Assembly (NCBI GenBank): GCA_016713535.1
Contig: JADJOY010000031.1
Coordinates: forward strand, 1-19,435
DNA from: Deltaproteobacteria bacterium
GTDB lineage: Bacteria > JADJOY01
DNA length: 19,435 nt
Direction of reading: 5' to 3'
In this document: piece by piece, positions 6,944-14,755 of the stretch
How the letters are laid out: each line of letters starts with the position of its first letter
Position numbering within the stretch: position 1 is the first letter of the stretch
Translations under genes and position numbers: made by a program
The notes under the pieces: generated by a model
Told to the model about the DNA's origin: nothing
What the model saw: only the letters and a program-made list of their open reading frames with translations
The model's database searches: none

Positions 6944-6964
6944 GGGCGGGGCCTGCCCCCGCCC
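6944..6964 (+). repeat. G/C-run hairpin after the CitE gene, candidate terminator
   Basis: GGGCGGGG (6944-6951) pairs with CCCCGCCC (6957-6964) around CCTGC, preceded by CCGTAG. It starts 26 bases past the CitE stop. It belongs to the same family as 5392-5409. No T-run follows. Confidence 0.5.
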
Positions 6965-7021
6965 GCCCCATCCCGGCGCGAGGCCCCGCGGCCGCGCTCG
7001 TTCCGATCGAGGACCTCTCGC

Positions 7022-8056
7022 ATGGACCCGTTGCTCGCGTTCCTCCAGAAGTGGCTGGCGCAGAAGATCCAGCGCTACGGCGTCGAGCGTGGTGCCATCT
7101 CGATCGAAGAGTCGATCGACCAGCTCCTCGCCGACCCCGCGAAGCAGGGCTGCACGGTGAAGCTCGGTGACGCCGAGAAGGCGCTCCTCGCCGCCCTCAA
7201 GGAAGTGAACCGCGCCAAGAAGCCGTTCCTGAACCTGTTCGGCCGGCAGGACCGCGGCATCGCCGTGCTCGGCCCCTCGGGAGCGGGGAAGACCGTGATC
7301 GCGGACCGGCTGCGCGACGCGACCTCGCTGCGCGTCGACCGCGTGGTGCGGTGGTCGCCGCGCGAGCGCCCGCGCTCGTCGATCCACCTCGAGAAGACCC
7401 GCACCGTGGCGCGCGGCAAGATCCTGCCCGTGCTCACCGTGCCCGGCACGCAGATCCAGAGCCGCGACGGCTGGGACCGCCTGGCGCAGACGTTCCTCGA
7501 CTCGCCGCCGCAGGTGGTGGTGGTGACGGTCGCGGGCGGCTTCCTCGCCACCGCCGACCGCGACCTCGAAGGCACCTTCCGCCGCCCCAACTCGAGCAAG
7601 GTGCTGGCCAACCTCGAGGAGTACCTGCGGGCGTGCCGCGCCGAGGAGGCGCGCCACGTCAACGAGTTCATGGACTTCGTGAAGGCGCGCCGCAAGGTGG
7701 CGCTCGGCCGCGAGAGCATCGGCGACGAGGACGTGCTGACCACCCGCATCCGCGCCTTCGTCACGGTGGTGAACAAGCGCGACCTGTGGGGCATCGATCC
7801 CAAGGGTCGCCTCGCCGAGACCTACCGCGATCCGTTCTCCGACTACGGCAAGGCGATCAACCGCATGCGCCGTACCTGGGGGCCGGGCGACGGCAGCACC
7901 CCGACGTGCTGCCGATGTTCACCTTCGGCGGCGGCTTCCACCCCCTACGCCGAGGCGCGCGGGCTGATGCTCACCGAAGCGCACGCGGCGGCCGACACGC
8001 TGCTCCTCAAGGCGCTGCTCCTGTATCGGTTCGCCGGGGCGAGCGCCGGCGCGTGA
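7022..8056 (+). CDS. P-loop GTPase-like protein of unknown function
   Basis: This 344-aa protein has a Walker A/G1 motif GPSGAGKT (84-91), a VPGTQ (140-144) that may stand for the G3 motif, and NKRD (251-254) as G4, followed by a helical end (LTEAHAAADTLLLKALLLYRF). The order suggests a TRAFAC-class GTPase-like fold, but I do not recognise the family. ATG 7022 has GAGG 9 bases upstream. Around 7898-7947 the frame as written gives STPTCCRCSPSAAAS, whereas the next frame gives HPDVLPMFTFGGGFHP. So one base is probably missing near 7898 and one extra C present in the run near 7941-7945, which cancel. The true sequence there is likely VLPMFTFGGGFHPYAEARG. It is separated from the CitE gene by a hairpin, so it is probably its own unit. 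Confidence 0.75.
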   Translation: MDPLLAFLQKWLAQKIQRYGVERGAISIEESIDQLLADPAKQGCTVKLGDAEKALLAALKEVNRAKKPFLNLFGRQDRGIAVLGPSGAGKTVIADRLRDATSLRVDRVVRWSPRERPRSSIHLEKTRTVARGKILPVLTVPGTQIQSRDGWDRLAQTFLDSPPQVVVVTVAGGFLATADRDLEGTFRRPNSSKVLANLEEYLRACRAEEARHVNEFMDFVKARRKVALGRESIGDEDVLTTRIRAFVTVVNKRDLWGIDPKGRLAETYRDPFSDYGKAINRMRRTWGPGDGSTPTCCRCSPSAAASTPYAEARGLMLTEAHAAADTLLLKALLLYRFAGASAGA

Positions 8057-8101
8057 GCCGCGGCGCGTGGCTGTGAGCGATCCGCGACGACCGAGGCGTT
8101 C

Positions 8102-8123
8102 GCGGGGGGCCGGAGCCCTCCGC
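8102..8123 (-). repeat. G/C-run hairpin between GTPase-like and GNAT genes (inverted copy)
   Basis: GCGGGGGGC (8102-8110), CGGA, GCCCTCCGC (8115-8123): 9 pairs, one of them G-T. Read on the minus strand it begins TTCGTAGCGCGG like the copy at 5384-5409. It follows the stop at 8056 by 45 bases. Confidence 0.5.
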
Positions 8124-8174
8124 GCTACGAAAACCTCCGGAGCGACGGGAGGGCCATCCGCTGTCGCCGGATCG

Positions 8175-9089
8175 GTGGCCCGGGTCCGCCTGCGGCGGGC
8201 GCGGCCGTCCGATCTGGCGGGGTGTGCCGCGGTCTTCGCCGAGTCGTCCGCCGACCTGGCGCGGCGTCAGGGGCAGATACCCGCGCCGCCCGACCCGCGC
8301 GTCATCGCGCTCAGGCTCGGCCACCTGCTCGGCACCGATCCTGCCGGTTTCCACGTAGCGGCGCGCGGCGCGCGCGTGGTGGCGTTCGCGAGCACGATCC
8401 TGCGCGAGCGCGTTCACTTCCTGTCGATGGCGTGGGCGCTGCCCGAGGTCCAGAGCGGCGGCCTCGGGCGCGAGCTGGTGGGGCGCGCCTTCGAGCAGCC
8501 GGCGGCACCCTCGGGCGCCGCGCGCTGCGTGTACGCGTCCCTCGACCCACGCGCGCAGCGGCTCTACCTCGACCTCGGCATGGTGCCGCGCACGCTGATC
8601 TACGTGCTCGGCGGCGCTCCCCACCCGTCGCCCGCGCCCGCCGAGCGGCTCGAGCTGGTGCCGCTCGGCGCGCCCGGCCACCCATCTCGCGAGGCGCTCG
8701 CCTGCGCCGCGGCCTTCGACCGCACGGTGCGTGGCTGCCGTCGCGACGCCGATCACCGCTTCGAGCTCTCCCAGCCCGGCGCTCGGCTCTTCGCGGCGCG
8801 CCATCGGGGTCGCCGGGTCGGCTACGTGTCGATGGACGGAGCCGGCAGCATCGGCCCGGGCGCGGTGACGAACGAGCGCTTCGCCGCGCCGCTCGCGTGG
8901 GCCGCCCTCGCGAAGGCGCGAGAGGCCGGGATCGAGCGCGTGCGGATGCGGATCCCGGGGCTCAACGGCGCCGCGCTGGGCGTGGCGTTCGCGGCCGGTC
9001 TCGGCGTGCAGCTCATCGGCGCCTGGATGTCCGACCGCCCGGTCGGGAGGCTCGAGGGCTACCTCGGCACGTTCGGCGATCTCTTCTGA
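8175..9089 (+). CDS. GNAT-family acetyltransferase, probably tandem GNAT
   Basis: About 304 aa from GTG 8175. The frame stays open back to a GTG at 8067, but the intervening DNA contains an intergenic hairpin and gives low-complexity protein, so the later start is preferred. The protein starts VARVRLRRARPSDLAGC, the usual first strand of GNAT enzymes. It carries ALPEVQSGGLGRELVGRAFE, the acetyl-CoA pyrophosphate loop (Q-x-x-G-x-G), then LDPRAQRLYLDLGMVPRT, the C-terminal GNAT signature. A second half with FDRTVRGCRRDADHRFEL and GYVSMDG resembles the second domain of YitH/YitI-type tandem GNATs. Substrate is unknown. The stop at 9087-9089 is about 100 bases before the next gene. Confidence 0.8.
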   Translation: MARVRLRRARPSDLAGCAAVFAESSADLARRQGQIPAPPDPRVIALRLGHLLGTDPAGFHVAARGARVVAFASTILRERVHFLSMAWALPEVQSGGLGRELVGRAFEQPAAPSGAARCVYASLDPRAQRLYLDLGMVPRTLIYVLGGAPHPSPAPAERLELVPLGAPGHPSREALACAAAFDRTVRGCRRDADHRFELSQPGARLFAARHRGRRVGYVSMDGAGSIGPGAVTNERFAAPLAWAALAKAREAGIERVRMRIPGLNGAALGVAFAAGLGVQLIGAWMSDRPVGRLEGYLGTFGDLF

Positions 9090-9134
9090 AGCTCGGGCCG
9101 GGCCGCGCCGGCGCCGCGGCTTCGGTCGGCGCTT

Positions 9135-9164
9135 GTGACGTTCGAGGGATCCGAGGGCTACGCT
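9135..9164 (+). promoter_or_regulatory. Candidate promoter of the beta-propeller lipoprotein gene
   Basis: GTGACG (9135-9140, 4 of 6 to TTGACA) and TACGCT (9159-9164) are 18 bases apart, with TACGCT 26 bases before the ATG at 9191. The -10 sits in GGGCTACGCTGCG, close to the motif before the gene at 5496. Confidence 0.4.
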
Positions 9165-9190
9165 GCGCCCGTCGGGGTGTGGAGACACGA

Positions 9191-10222
9191 ATGAAGCGAC
9201 GAACGTGGGCGGTGGTGGCAGGGCTCCTCGGGCTCGTGCTCGGGTGCGGCGGCGGCAGCGGCGGTGGCAACGACAGCGGCGGCATCGGCGACCCATCGGC
9301 GCGGGTCGCCGAGGTCGAATACGTCGACGGCAAGCCGGCGCTCTTCGTCCAGGACGGCAACGGCGCCAACCGCCAGCGCATCCACTTCACCGGCGCCACC
9401 GACTCCATCCCCGGCAACGGCGCCGACCTGGTCGTGGCGGACGACGAGATCCTGGCGCTCGGCCCGCTGCGCTGGAGCCCCGACGCGCGCCGCCTCGCGG
9501 TGGTCGTGACGCTCGCCTTCGAGCAGTCCGAGATCGTGGTGGTGAACGCCGACGGCTCGAACGCGACGGTGGCGAGCATCAACACCCAGCTCGTGCTGGG
9601 CCGTCCCGACTGGTCGCCGGACGGCACGCGCCTCGTCTACGGCATGAGCACGCTGCCGGTGGCCGGCGGCGTCGACGCGTTCCAGACCGAGCTCGCCACG
9701 TCCACCGTCACGCGCCTCACCGAGGGCGCCAACGTGGGTGGCCCCGGCGGCGAGCTGCGCTACGCGAGCGATGGCCAGTCGGTGCTGTGGTCGAAGGCGA
9801 GCGCGGGCGGCGACGATCCCCTCGCCGATCCCAAGAGCAGCGTGAAGCGGCTCGCCCTCGGCACCGGCGTCGTGACCGACGTCGCGACCTCGGTGCAGGG
9901 CGAGGTCCAGGGCCTGTTCCGCGACGGCACGCGGGCGCTGGTGGCGCGGAACGAGTCGCTCGACGCGGGCGGGCGCACGGTGCGGGCGCTGGTCTCGGTG
10001 CCGCTCGACGGGCGCGGCAGCGAGATCGAGCTCGCCAACGGCGTCCTCCAGTACGCGGTGGTGATGGAGGGCGACGCGCGCGCGCTGCCGGTGATCGACG
10101 TCTCCACCGATCCGAGCACGCCCAAGGTCGCGTACGTGACGCTGCCGGTGACCGGCGAGGCGGGTCAGCTCCTCGGCGCGCTCGGGAACCAGACCGTCGC
10201 GGCGGACGTGTATCGTCGCTGA
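9191..10222 (+). CDS. Lipoprotein with TolB-like beta-propeller repeats
   Basis: 343 aa. ATG 9191 is preceded by GGAG 6 bases upstream. The signal peptide is MKRRTWAVVAGLLGLVLGC with lipid-carrying Cys19, followed by a Gly/Ser-rich linker and a periplasmic or outer-membrane domain. WD40-like/PD40 repeat signatures are clear: LRWSPDARRLAVVV, PDWSPDGTRLVYGM and LRYASDGQSVLWSK, alternating with VVNADGSNATV-type strands. This is the beta-propeller of TolB-related proteins. No enzyme domain follows, so the role is likely binding or scaffolding. The next gene starts 20 bases on, making a likely two-gene operon with the TPR membrane protein. The frame is intact. Confidence 0.88.
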   Translation: MKRRTWAVVAGLLGLVLGCGGGSGGGNDSGGIGDPSARVAEVEYVDGKPALFVQDGNGANRQRIHFTGATDSIPGNGADLVVADDEILALGPLRWSPDARRLAVVVTLAFEQSEIVVVNADGSNATVASINTQLVLGRPDWSPDGTRLVYGMSTLPVAGGVDAFQTELATSTVTRLTEGANVGGPGGELRYASDGQSVLWSKASAGGDDPLADPKSSVKRLALGTGVVTDVATSVQGEVQGLFRDGTRALVARNESLDAGGRTVRALVSVPLDGRGSEIELANGVLQYAVVMEGDARALPVIDVSTDPSTPKVAYVTLPVTGEAGQLLGALGNQTVAADVYRR

Positions 10223-10242
10223 AGAAGCGGGGTCGCGGGGCG

Positions 10243-11799
10243 ATGACGAAGGGGCGCGCCGGCGGCGAGGACGACAGAGACGACGTCGTCGACGCCGAGT
10301 TCGTCGAGGTGGCGGTCGCGCCGGCGCCGCGCCATTCGACCGACGACCTGGTGCGCGATCGGCCGCCGCGCCCCTCCCGGCCGCCGTCTGCGCCGCGCCG
10401 CGGGCGGCGCTCCATCGGTGGCTACGGCGCCGTCGCGGTCGTCGCCACGGTGCTGACGGGCGCCGTGGTGGCCACGATCCACCACGCGCGCACCGCGGGG
10501 CGCGCCGCGGTCGAGCGCGGCCGCCTGCTCGCCTTCTACGAGTCCCTCATGCCGGAGGCGGGTCCGAGCGCGATCGCGCCCGACTTCGTGCCGCGCGGCC
10601 AGGTCGAGAGCGGCGGGCTGCGCTCGGTGAGCCTCCTCGACGCGGCGAGCGCGCGGGTGAAGGCCGAGCTCGGCGACGATCCTGCGCTCGAGTCGCACGC
10701 CCGGCTCGTGCTCGGTAGTGCCTATCGAGTGCTCGGCCTCGGCGATCCGGCGCGCCGCGAGCTCGGCCGCGCGCTCGAGCTGAGCCGCGCCCACGACGGC
10801 GCCGAGTCGCGCGCCTACGCACGCCGCGCCACCGCCCTCGCCGCGGCCGAGGCCGCGGGTGGCGACGTGCGGGTCGCCGAGCGCCTGCTGCGCGAGGCGC
10901 TCGCGATCCTCGAGAAGGGCAGCGTGAAGGACGAACGCGCTGGCTCGCGACCGCGGAGCTCGGCAGCACGCGCTACCGCCGCGGCGACCTCGACGGCGCC
11001 GACCACGAGCTGGCCGCGGCGCTCGAGGGCCTGCGCGCCCACGTCGACGTGAAGCACGCCGCGCTCGCGGTGATCCTCGCCAACCTCGGCGTGATCGCCG
11101 ACGTGCGCGGTGACCTCGGTGCCGCCGACCGATTTCCAGCACGGCCTCGACGTCCTCGCCGCCGGCCCCACGGGCGCGAATCCGAGGCCGCGTGGATGGC
11201 CACTCGTCTCGCGGCGCTGTGGCTCGTGAAGGGGCGGGACGCGGAGGCGCAGGCGCTGCTCGAGACGGCCATGGACACGTGGGGCCGCACGGTCGGCGGA
11301 GATCCCGAGCACGATCGTCACGCGCGCGCGGCTGGCGCAGGCGCTCGCGCGGCAGCACGACGCGGCGCGCGGCGAGCCGATCGCGCGCGAGGGACTGGCG
11401 CTCGCGATGCAAGCGCGCCCCGAGGGGCACGACGATCGCGCGCTGGCCCAGACCGCGCTCGGCGAGGTGCTGATCGAGCTCGGCCGCGCGAGCGAGGCGG
11501 AGGCGCTCTTGCGCACGGCGCTCGCGAGCCGCCGGCACGCGGCGCCCGACGGCAGCACGGCGGCGGCGGAGACCGCGGGGCTGCTGGTCGACTGCCTGAT
11601 CGCCGCGAACCGGGTCGACGAGGCCGAGCCGATCGCGGTCGAGGCGGTGCGTGAGGTCGAGACGCACCAGGGCGCCGCGAGCCCGCGCACCCGCCGCGCG
11701 ATCTCGCGTCTCGCCGAGCTCTACGAGCGCACCAACCGCCACGCCGCCGCCGCCGACCTGCTCGGCCGGCTCGACCCGAAGCCGCCCCGCGAGCCGTAG
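10243..11799 (+). CDS. Membrane-anchored TPR protein, several apparent frameshifts
   Basis: About 518 aa if repaired. ATG 10243 follows the lipoprotein stop by 20 bases. It has a charged, Pro/Arg-rich cytoplasmic head (1-58), one membrane segment (about 61-80, GAVAVVATVLTGAVVATI), then TPR-like helical pairs: HARLVLGSAYRVLGLGDPAR, RVAERLLREALAILE, ALAVILANLGVIADVRGDLG, AALWLVKGRDAEAQALLETA, ALGEVLIELGRASEAEALL, DCLIAANRVDEAEPIA, RLAELYERTNRHAAAADLL. This layout equals the C-terminal half of many myxobacterial Ser/Thr kinases with TPR tails, but no kinase domain is present. The frame changes near 10937, 11130, 11165 and 11305 while the TPR pattern continues, so these are probably indel errors. 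Confidence 0.75.
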
Positions 11800-11833
11800 C
11801 GCGCGGCGACGGATGCCATCGCGGCCGGCTGGA

Positions 11834-11897
11834 GGGCGGTCGCTTCGTCGACCGCCCCAGGACGATCCGCCTGGAGCGCGTCCGCTCCGTCGGACGC
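11834..11897 (+). repeat. Two CTTCGT-type palindromes in the TPR-GH92 gap
   Basis: First: GGGCGGTCG (11834-11842), loop CTTCGT, CGACCGCCC (11849-11857), perfect 9 bp. Second: GCGTCCG (11878-11884), loop CTCCGT, CGGACGC (11891-11897), 7 bp. Each is preceded by CTGGAG. Stem sequences differ from those in the 717-1190 array while the loop and the CTGGAG flank are kept. They may end transcription of the TPR gene. Confidence 0.75.
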
Positions 11898-11904
11898 CAG
11901 CGTT

Positions 11905-11922
11905 CCCCGTGCTATCACGGGG
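11905..11922 (+). promoter_or_regulatory. Hairpin ending 2 bases before the GH92 start
   Basis: CCCCGTG (11905-11911), loop CTAT, CACGGGG (11916-11922), perfect 7 bp. The only purine-rich stretch that could serve as ribosome-binding site (ACGGGG) is inside the right arm, so folding would hide it. Alternatively GTGCTATCAC is a -10-like element and the transcript is nearly leaderless. Confidence 0.5.
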
Positions 11923-11924
11923 CG

Positions 11925-14034
11925 ATGCCGCTTCGATCGCGTCTCTCGCGGGCCGCCGCGGCGCTGGTGTTCGCTTCGCTCGACGCGTGCGGCGGCGGCT
12001 CGGGCGGCGGCGGCGCCTCGTCGCCGCCGCTCGACGATCTCGCGCGCTACGTCGATCCGATGATCGGCACCCTGGGCTCGGGGAACGTGATCCCGGGGCC
12101 GAGCTTGCCGCACGGCTTCGTGAAGCTCTCGCCGGACACCAACGCCGGCACCGGTGACATCGACGCCTACGAGTACGCGAACGACAAGATCGAGGCCTTC
12201 AGTCACACCCACCTCGAAGGGCCGGGCGGCAGCTTCAACGGCTACAGCCAGCTCGGCGTGATGGCCGTGGTCGGGAACCCCGGCTTCACCGAGAGCGCCT
12301 ACGCGCAGCGCTTCTCGCACGCGAGCGAGGTGGCCGGAGCCCGGCTACTACGCCGTCCACCCTCGACGACTCGGGCGTGCGCGCCGAGCTCACCGCCACG
12401 GCACGCGTCGGCGTCCATCGCTACACGTTCCCGGCCACCGACCGCGCGCGGCTCTTGATCGACGTGAGCCACAACCGCGGCTTCGCGGTGGGCGGGTCGG
12501 GTGGAGGTGGTCGACGCGCGAACGGTGCGCGGCTTCGGGCTCTACCAGGCCAACCCGCTGGTCGCGGTGTTCACCGGCTCGGCGCCCGGCGACACGGGCT
12601 TGAGCCCGCTCTACTTCCACGCGGTGGTCGATACGCCGAGCCGCGCCGCGGGCACGTGGAGCGGCAAGAAGGGCCAGCCGGGCACGATGCGCGCCGAGGG
12701 CGCGGACATCGGCGCCTTCCTCGACTTCACCACCGGCGAGGGGCAGGCCATCGGGCTGCGCGTCGGCGTCTCCGCGATCGACGTCGAGCAGGCGCGCGCG
12801 AACCTGGAGCAGGGCGCCGGCGAGCTCGGCTTCGACGCGATCCGCGCCGATGCGCGCGCGGCCTGGAACGAGGTCCTGAACCGCGTCGCCGTCGCGGGCG
12901 GTGACGACGACCAGCGCGTCCAGCTCTACACCGCGCTCTACCACACGCTGCTCCAGCCCGTGGACTTCACCGAGGGCGGCCGCTACTGGAGCGGCGCCGA
13001 CGGCGTGGGGGCGGTGTACGAAGCGCGGCGCGGAGGCGCCTTCTACTCCGACGACTGGTGCCTGTGGGACACGTTCCGCACCACCCACCCGCTGCAGACG
13101 CTCGTCGAGCCCGAGCGCCGCGACGACGTGGTCCAGTCGTACGTGGACGCGTACGAGCAGTCGGGCTGGCTGCCCAAGTGCAGCTGGCGGGCGACCGGTG
13201 ACTCGCGAGTGATGATCGGCAACCACCAGGTCTGCATGGCGCTCGACGCGTGGCGCAAAGGCTTCCGCGGCTTCGACGCCGAGACCTTCTACGAGGCCGC
13301 GAAGAAGAGCGCCGACCTCGACGAGAACCCGGTGCCGGCGCTCGGCTGCGGCTACTTCGAGCGCGGCACGCCGCCGAGCTACGTGAAGAACGGCTTCGTG
13401 GGGCTCGAGTGCGACGTGACGCAGGCGGCGGCGATGACGCTCGAATACGCCTACGACGACTGGTGCCTGAGCGAGCTGGCGGGCGAGCTCGGTCACGGCG
13501 ACGACGCCGAGCGCTACGCGGCGCGCGCCCAGAACTACCGCAACCACTGGAGCGCGGCGAACCAGTCGGTGCAGGCGGGCTTCGGCTGGGGAGCGTGGCG
13601 CGAGCCCTTCGATCCCACAGCGACGTGGGGCTTCACCGAGGCCAACGCGTGGATCTACACGTGGTTCGTGCCTCACGACGTGCCCGGCTTGATGGAGGTG
13701 ATGGGCGGCGCCGCGCCGTTCGCCGCCAAGCTCGACACCTTCTGCGACGGCGGCCACTGCGACGCCTCGAACGGGCCGACTTCCACGCGCCCTACCTCTA
13801 CGCGTGGGCCGGCCAGCCAGCGAGCACCGCGCGCCGCGTGCGCGCTCCTCGACTCTTCGTTCTCGTCGCGGCCCGACGGTCTGCCGGCAACGACGACGCC
13901 GGAACCCTGAGCGCCTGGCTCGCTCGCCTTCTCGATCACTCGGCCTCTATCCGGTGACGCCAGGCGCGCCCGTCTACGTCCTCAGCACGCCGAGCTTCAG
14001 GCGCGCCGAGCTCAGTCTCGTGGCGCGGGCGTGA
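11925..14034 (+). CDS. GH92 alpha-mannosidase lipoprotein, several apparent frameshifts
   Basis: About 700 aa if repaired. The Ca2+-dependent exo-alpha-mannosidases of family GH92 act on mannans and N-glycans. The signal peptide ends LDAC followed by a Gly/Ser linker, so it is surface or periplasmic. Family motifs in order: YVDPMIGTLGSGNVIPGPSL, KIEAFSHTHLEGPGG, DDWCLWDTFRTTHPLQTL, MIGNHQVCMALDAWRKGF, the catalytic-acid motif WGFTEANAWIYTWFVPHD, GGHCDASN, DFHAPYLYAWAGQP, the catalytic-base motif GNDDAGTLSAW, GLYPVTPGAPVYVLSTPSF. The frame shifts near 12330-12350, 12498, 13772, 13840, 13875 and 13920, each time with the family sequence continuing. The usual C-terminal beta tail seems short. 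The TGA at 14032-14034 overlaps a GTG at 14031. No sugar transporter or other glycosidase adjoins it. Confidence 0.9.
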
Positions 14035-14082
14035 GCAAAGCCGCGGAAATCCGAGCTCTACGCGACTGGCGCGGTTGGCCCC

Positions 14083-14577
14083 GTGCTTGCGAGACGGATG
14101 GCCGAGCTCGCCATCCGGAAATCCGGGAAAGAGCACCCCTTGTACGCACGCACGACGCGCACGCGCACCGACGCAGACCAGCGCTGGCTCGCCGTGTGTC
14201 GCGCCGACGAGGTTCCGCTCGACGGCGGCGCGTGCCAGGTGGCCGAGCCGGCGCATCGCGATCTTCCGCTACGCCAGCCGCGAGCAGTGGTTCGCGACCG
14301 ACAACCGTTGCCCGCACCGCGGCTCGGAGGTCCTCGCGCAGGGACGCCTCGCCGACGTGAGCGGCGAGCCGAGCGTGGTCTGCCCCATGCACCAGAGCGC
14401 CTTCGCGCTCACGGACGGAAGCAGTGCGTGAGCGGCGGCGAGGTAGTATCCGCACCTATCCGGTCGCGGTCCGGAGACAGGATCGTGCGGATCGCCGCCG
14501 TCGATCTGGAGGTCGAGCCTGACCGTGCCTCGCCCGTGGCACGCTGCATTCCCGCTCCACTCGAGCGGTTCGCCTGA
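14083..14577 (+). CDS. NirD-like Rieske [2Fe-2S] protein, frameshifted
   Basis: A small electron-transfer protein of the nitrite-reductase small-subunit/Rieske ferredoxin type. The domain starts RWLAVCRADEVPLDGG (from about 14182), changes frame near 14245 to RIAIFRYASREQWFATDN, CPHRGSEVLAQGRL, VVCPMHQSAFALTDG, then changes again near 14420 to CVSGGEV, RTYPVAVR and RIVRIAAVDLEVEP. Both cluster-binding pairs are present: Cys (14309) and His (14315), Cys (14381) and His (14390), with 21 residues between. Typical NirD subunits often lack these ligands, so a real 2Fe-2S cluster is likely. The start is unsure: GTG 14083 is used; GTG 14031 overlaps the GH92 stop but needs a frameshift. The stop could also be the TGA at about 14520. 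No large nitrite reductase subunit is nearby. Confidence 0.7.
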   Translation: MLARRMAELAIRKSGKEHPLYARTTRTRTDADQRWLAVCRADEVPLDGGACQVAEPAHRDLPLRQPRAVVRDRQPLPAPRLGGPRAGTPRRRERRAERGLPHAPERLRAHGRKQCVSGGEVVSAPIRSRSGDRIVRIAAVDLEVEPDRASPVARCIPAPLERFA

Positions 14578-14728
14578 CCGACGCGCGCCCCGGCGGTGAC
14601 CCCATCGGCACCGACCGGCGGCGTGGAGCTCCCGAAGCCTGATTCAGGTGCCCATCGGGCGCTCGCGCGATGGCGTCCGGACGGCGCGACGCTCCGCACA
14701 ATTGCCGCGCATCCTACGGGTAAACGCG

Positions 14729-14734
14729 TAGAAT
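14729..14734 (+). promoter_or_regulatory. Weak -10-like box before the polyprenyl synthase
   Basis: TAGAAT matches 5 of 6 bases to the sigma-70 -10 box, 21 bases before the GTG at 14756, in a locally AT-richer stretch. TTGCCG at 14702 is 21 bases away, too far for a standard -35. The rest of the gap from 14578 to 14755 shows no gene or strong hairpin. Confidence 0.25.
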
Positions 14735-14755
14735 CCGGCTCTCGCTTGCCGAGAG

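Noticed and set aside
8067-8174. N-terminal extension of the GNAT protein
   Set aside because: The frame is open, but the DNA contains a member of the intergenic hairpin family and the peptide is low-complexity.
14031-14102. Rieske gene starting at GTG 14031, overlapping the GH92 stop
   Set aside because: Attractive because of the GTGA overlap, but that frame gives an unconvincing N-terminus and needs a shift before the domain; kept only as an alternative.
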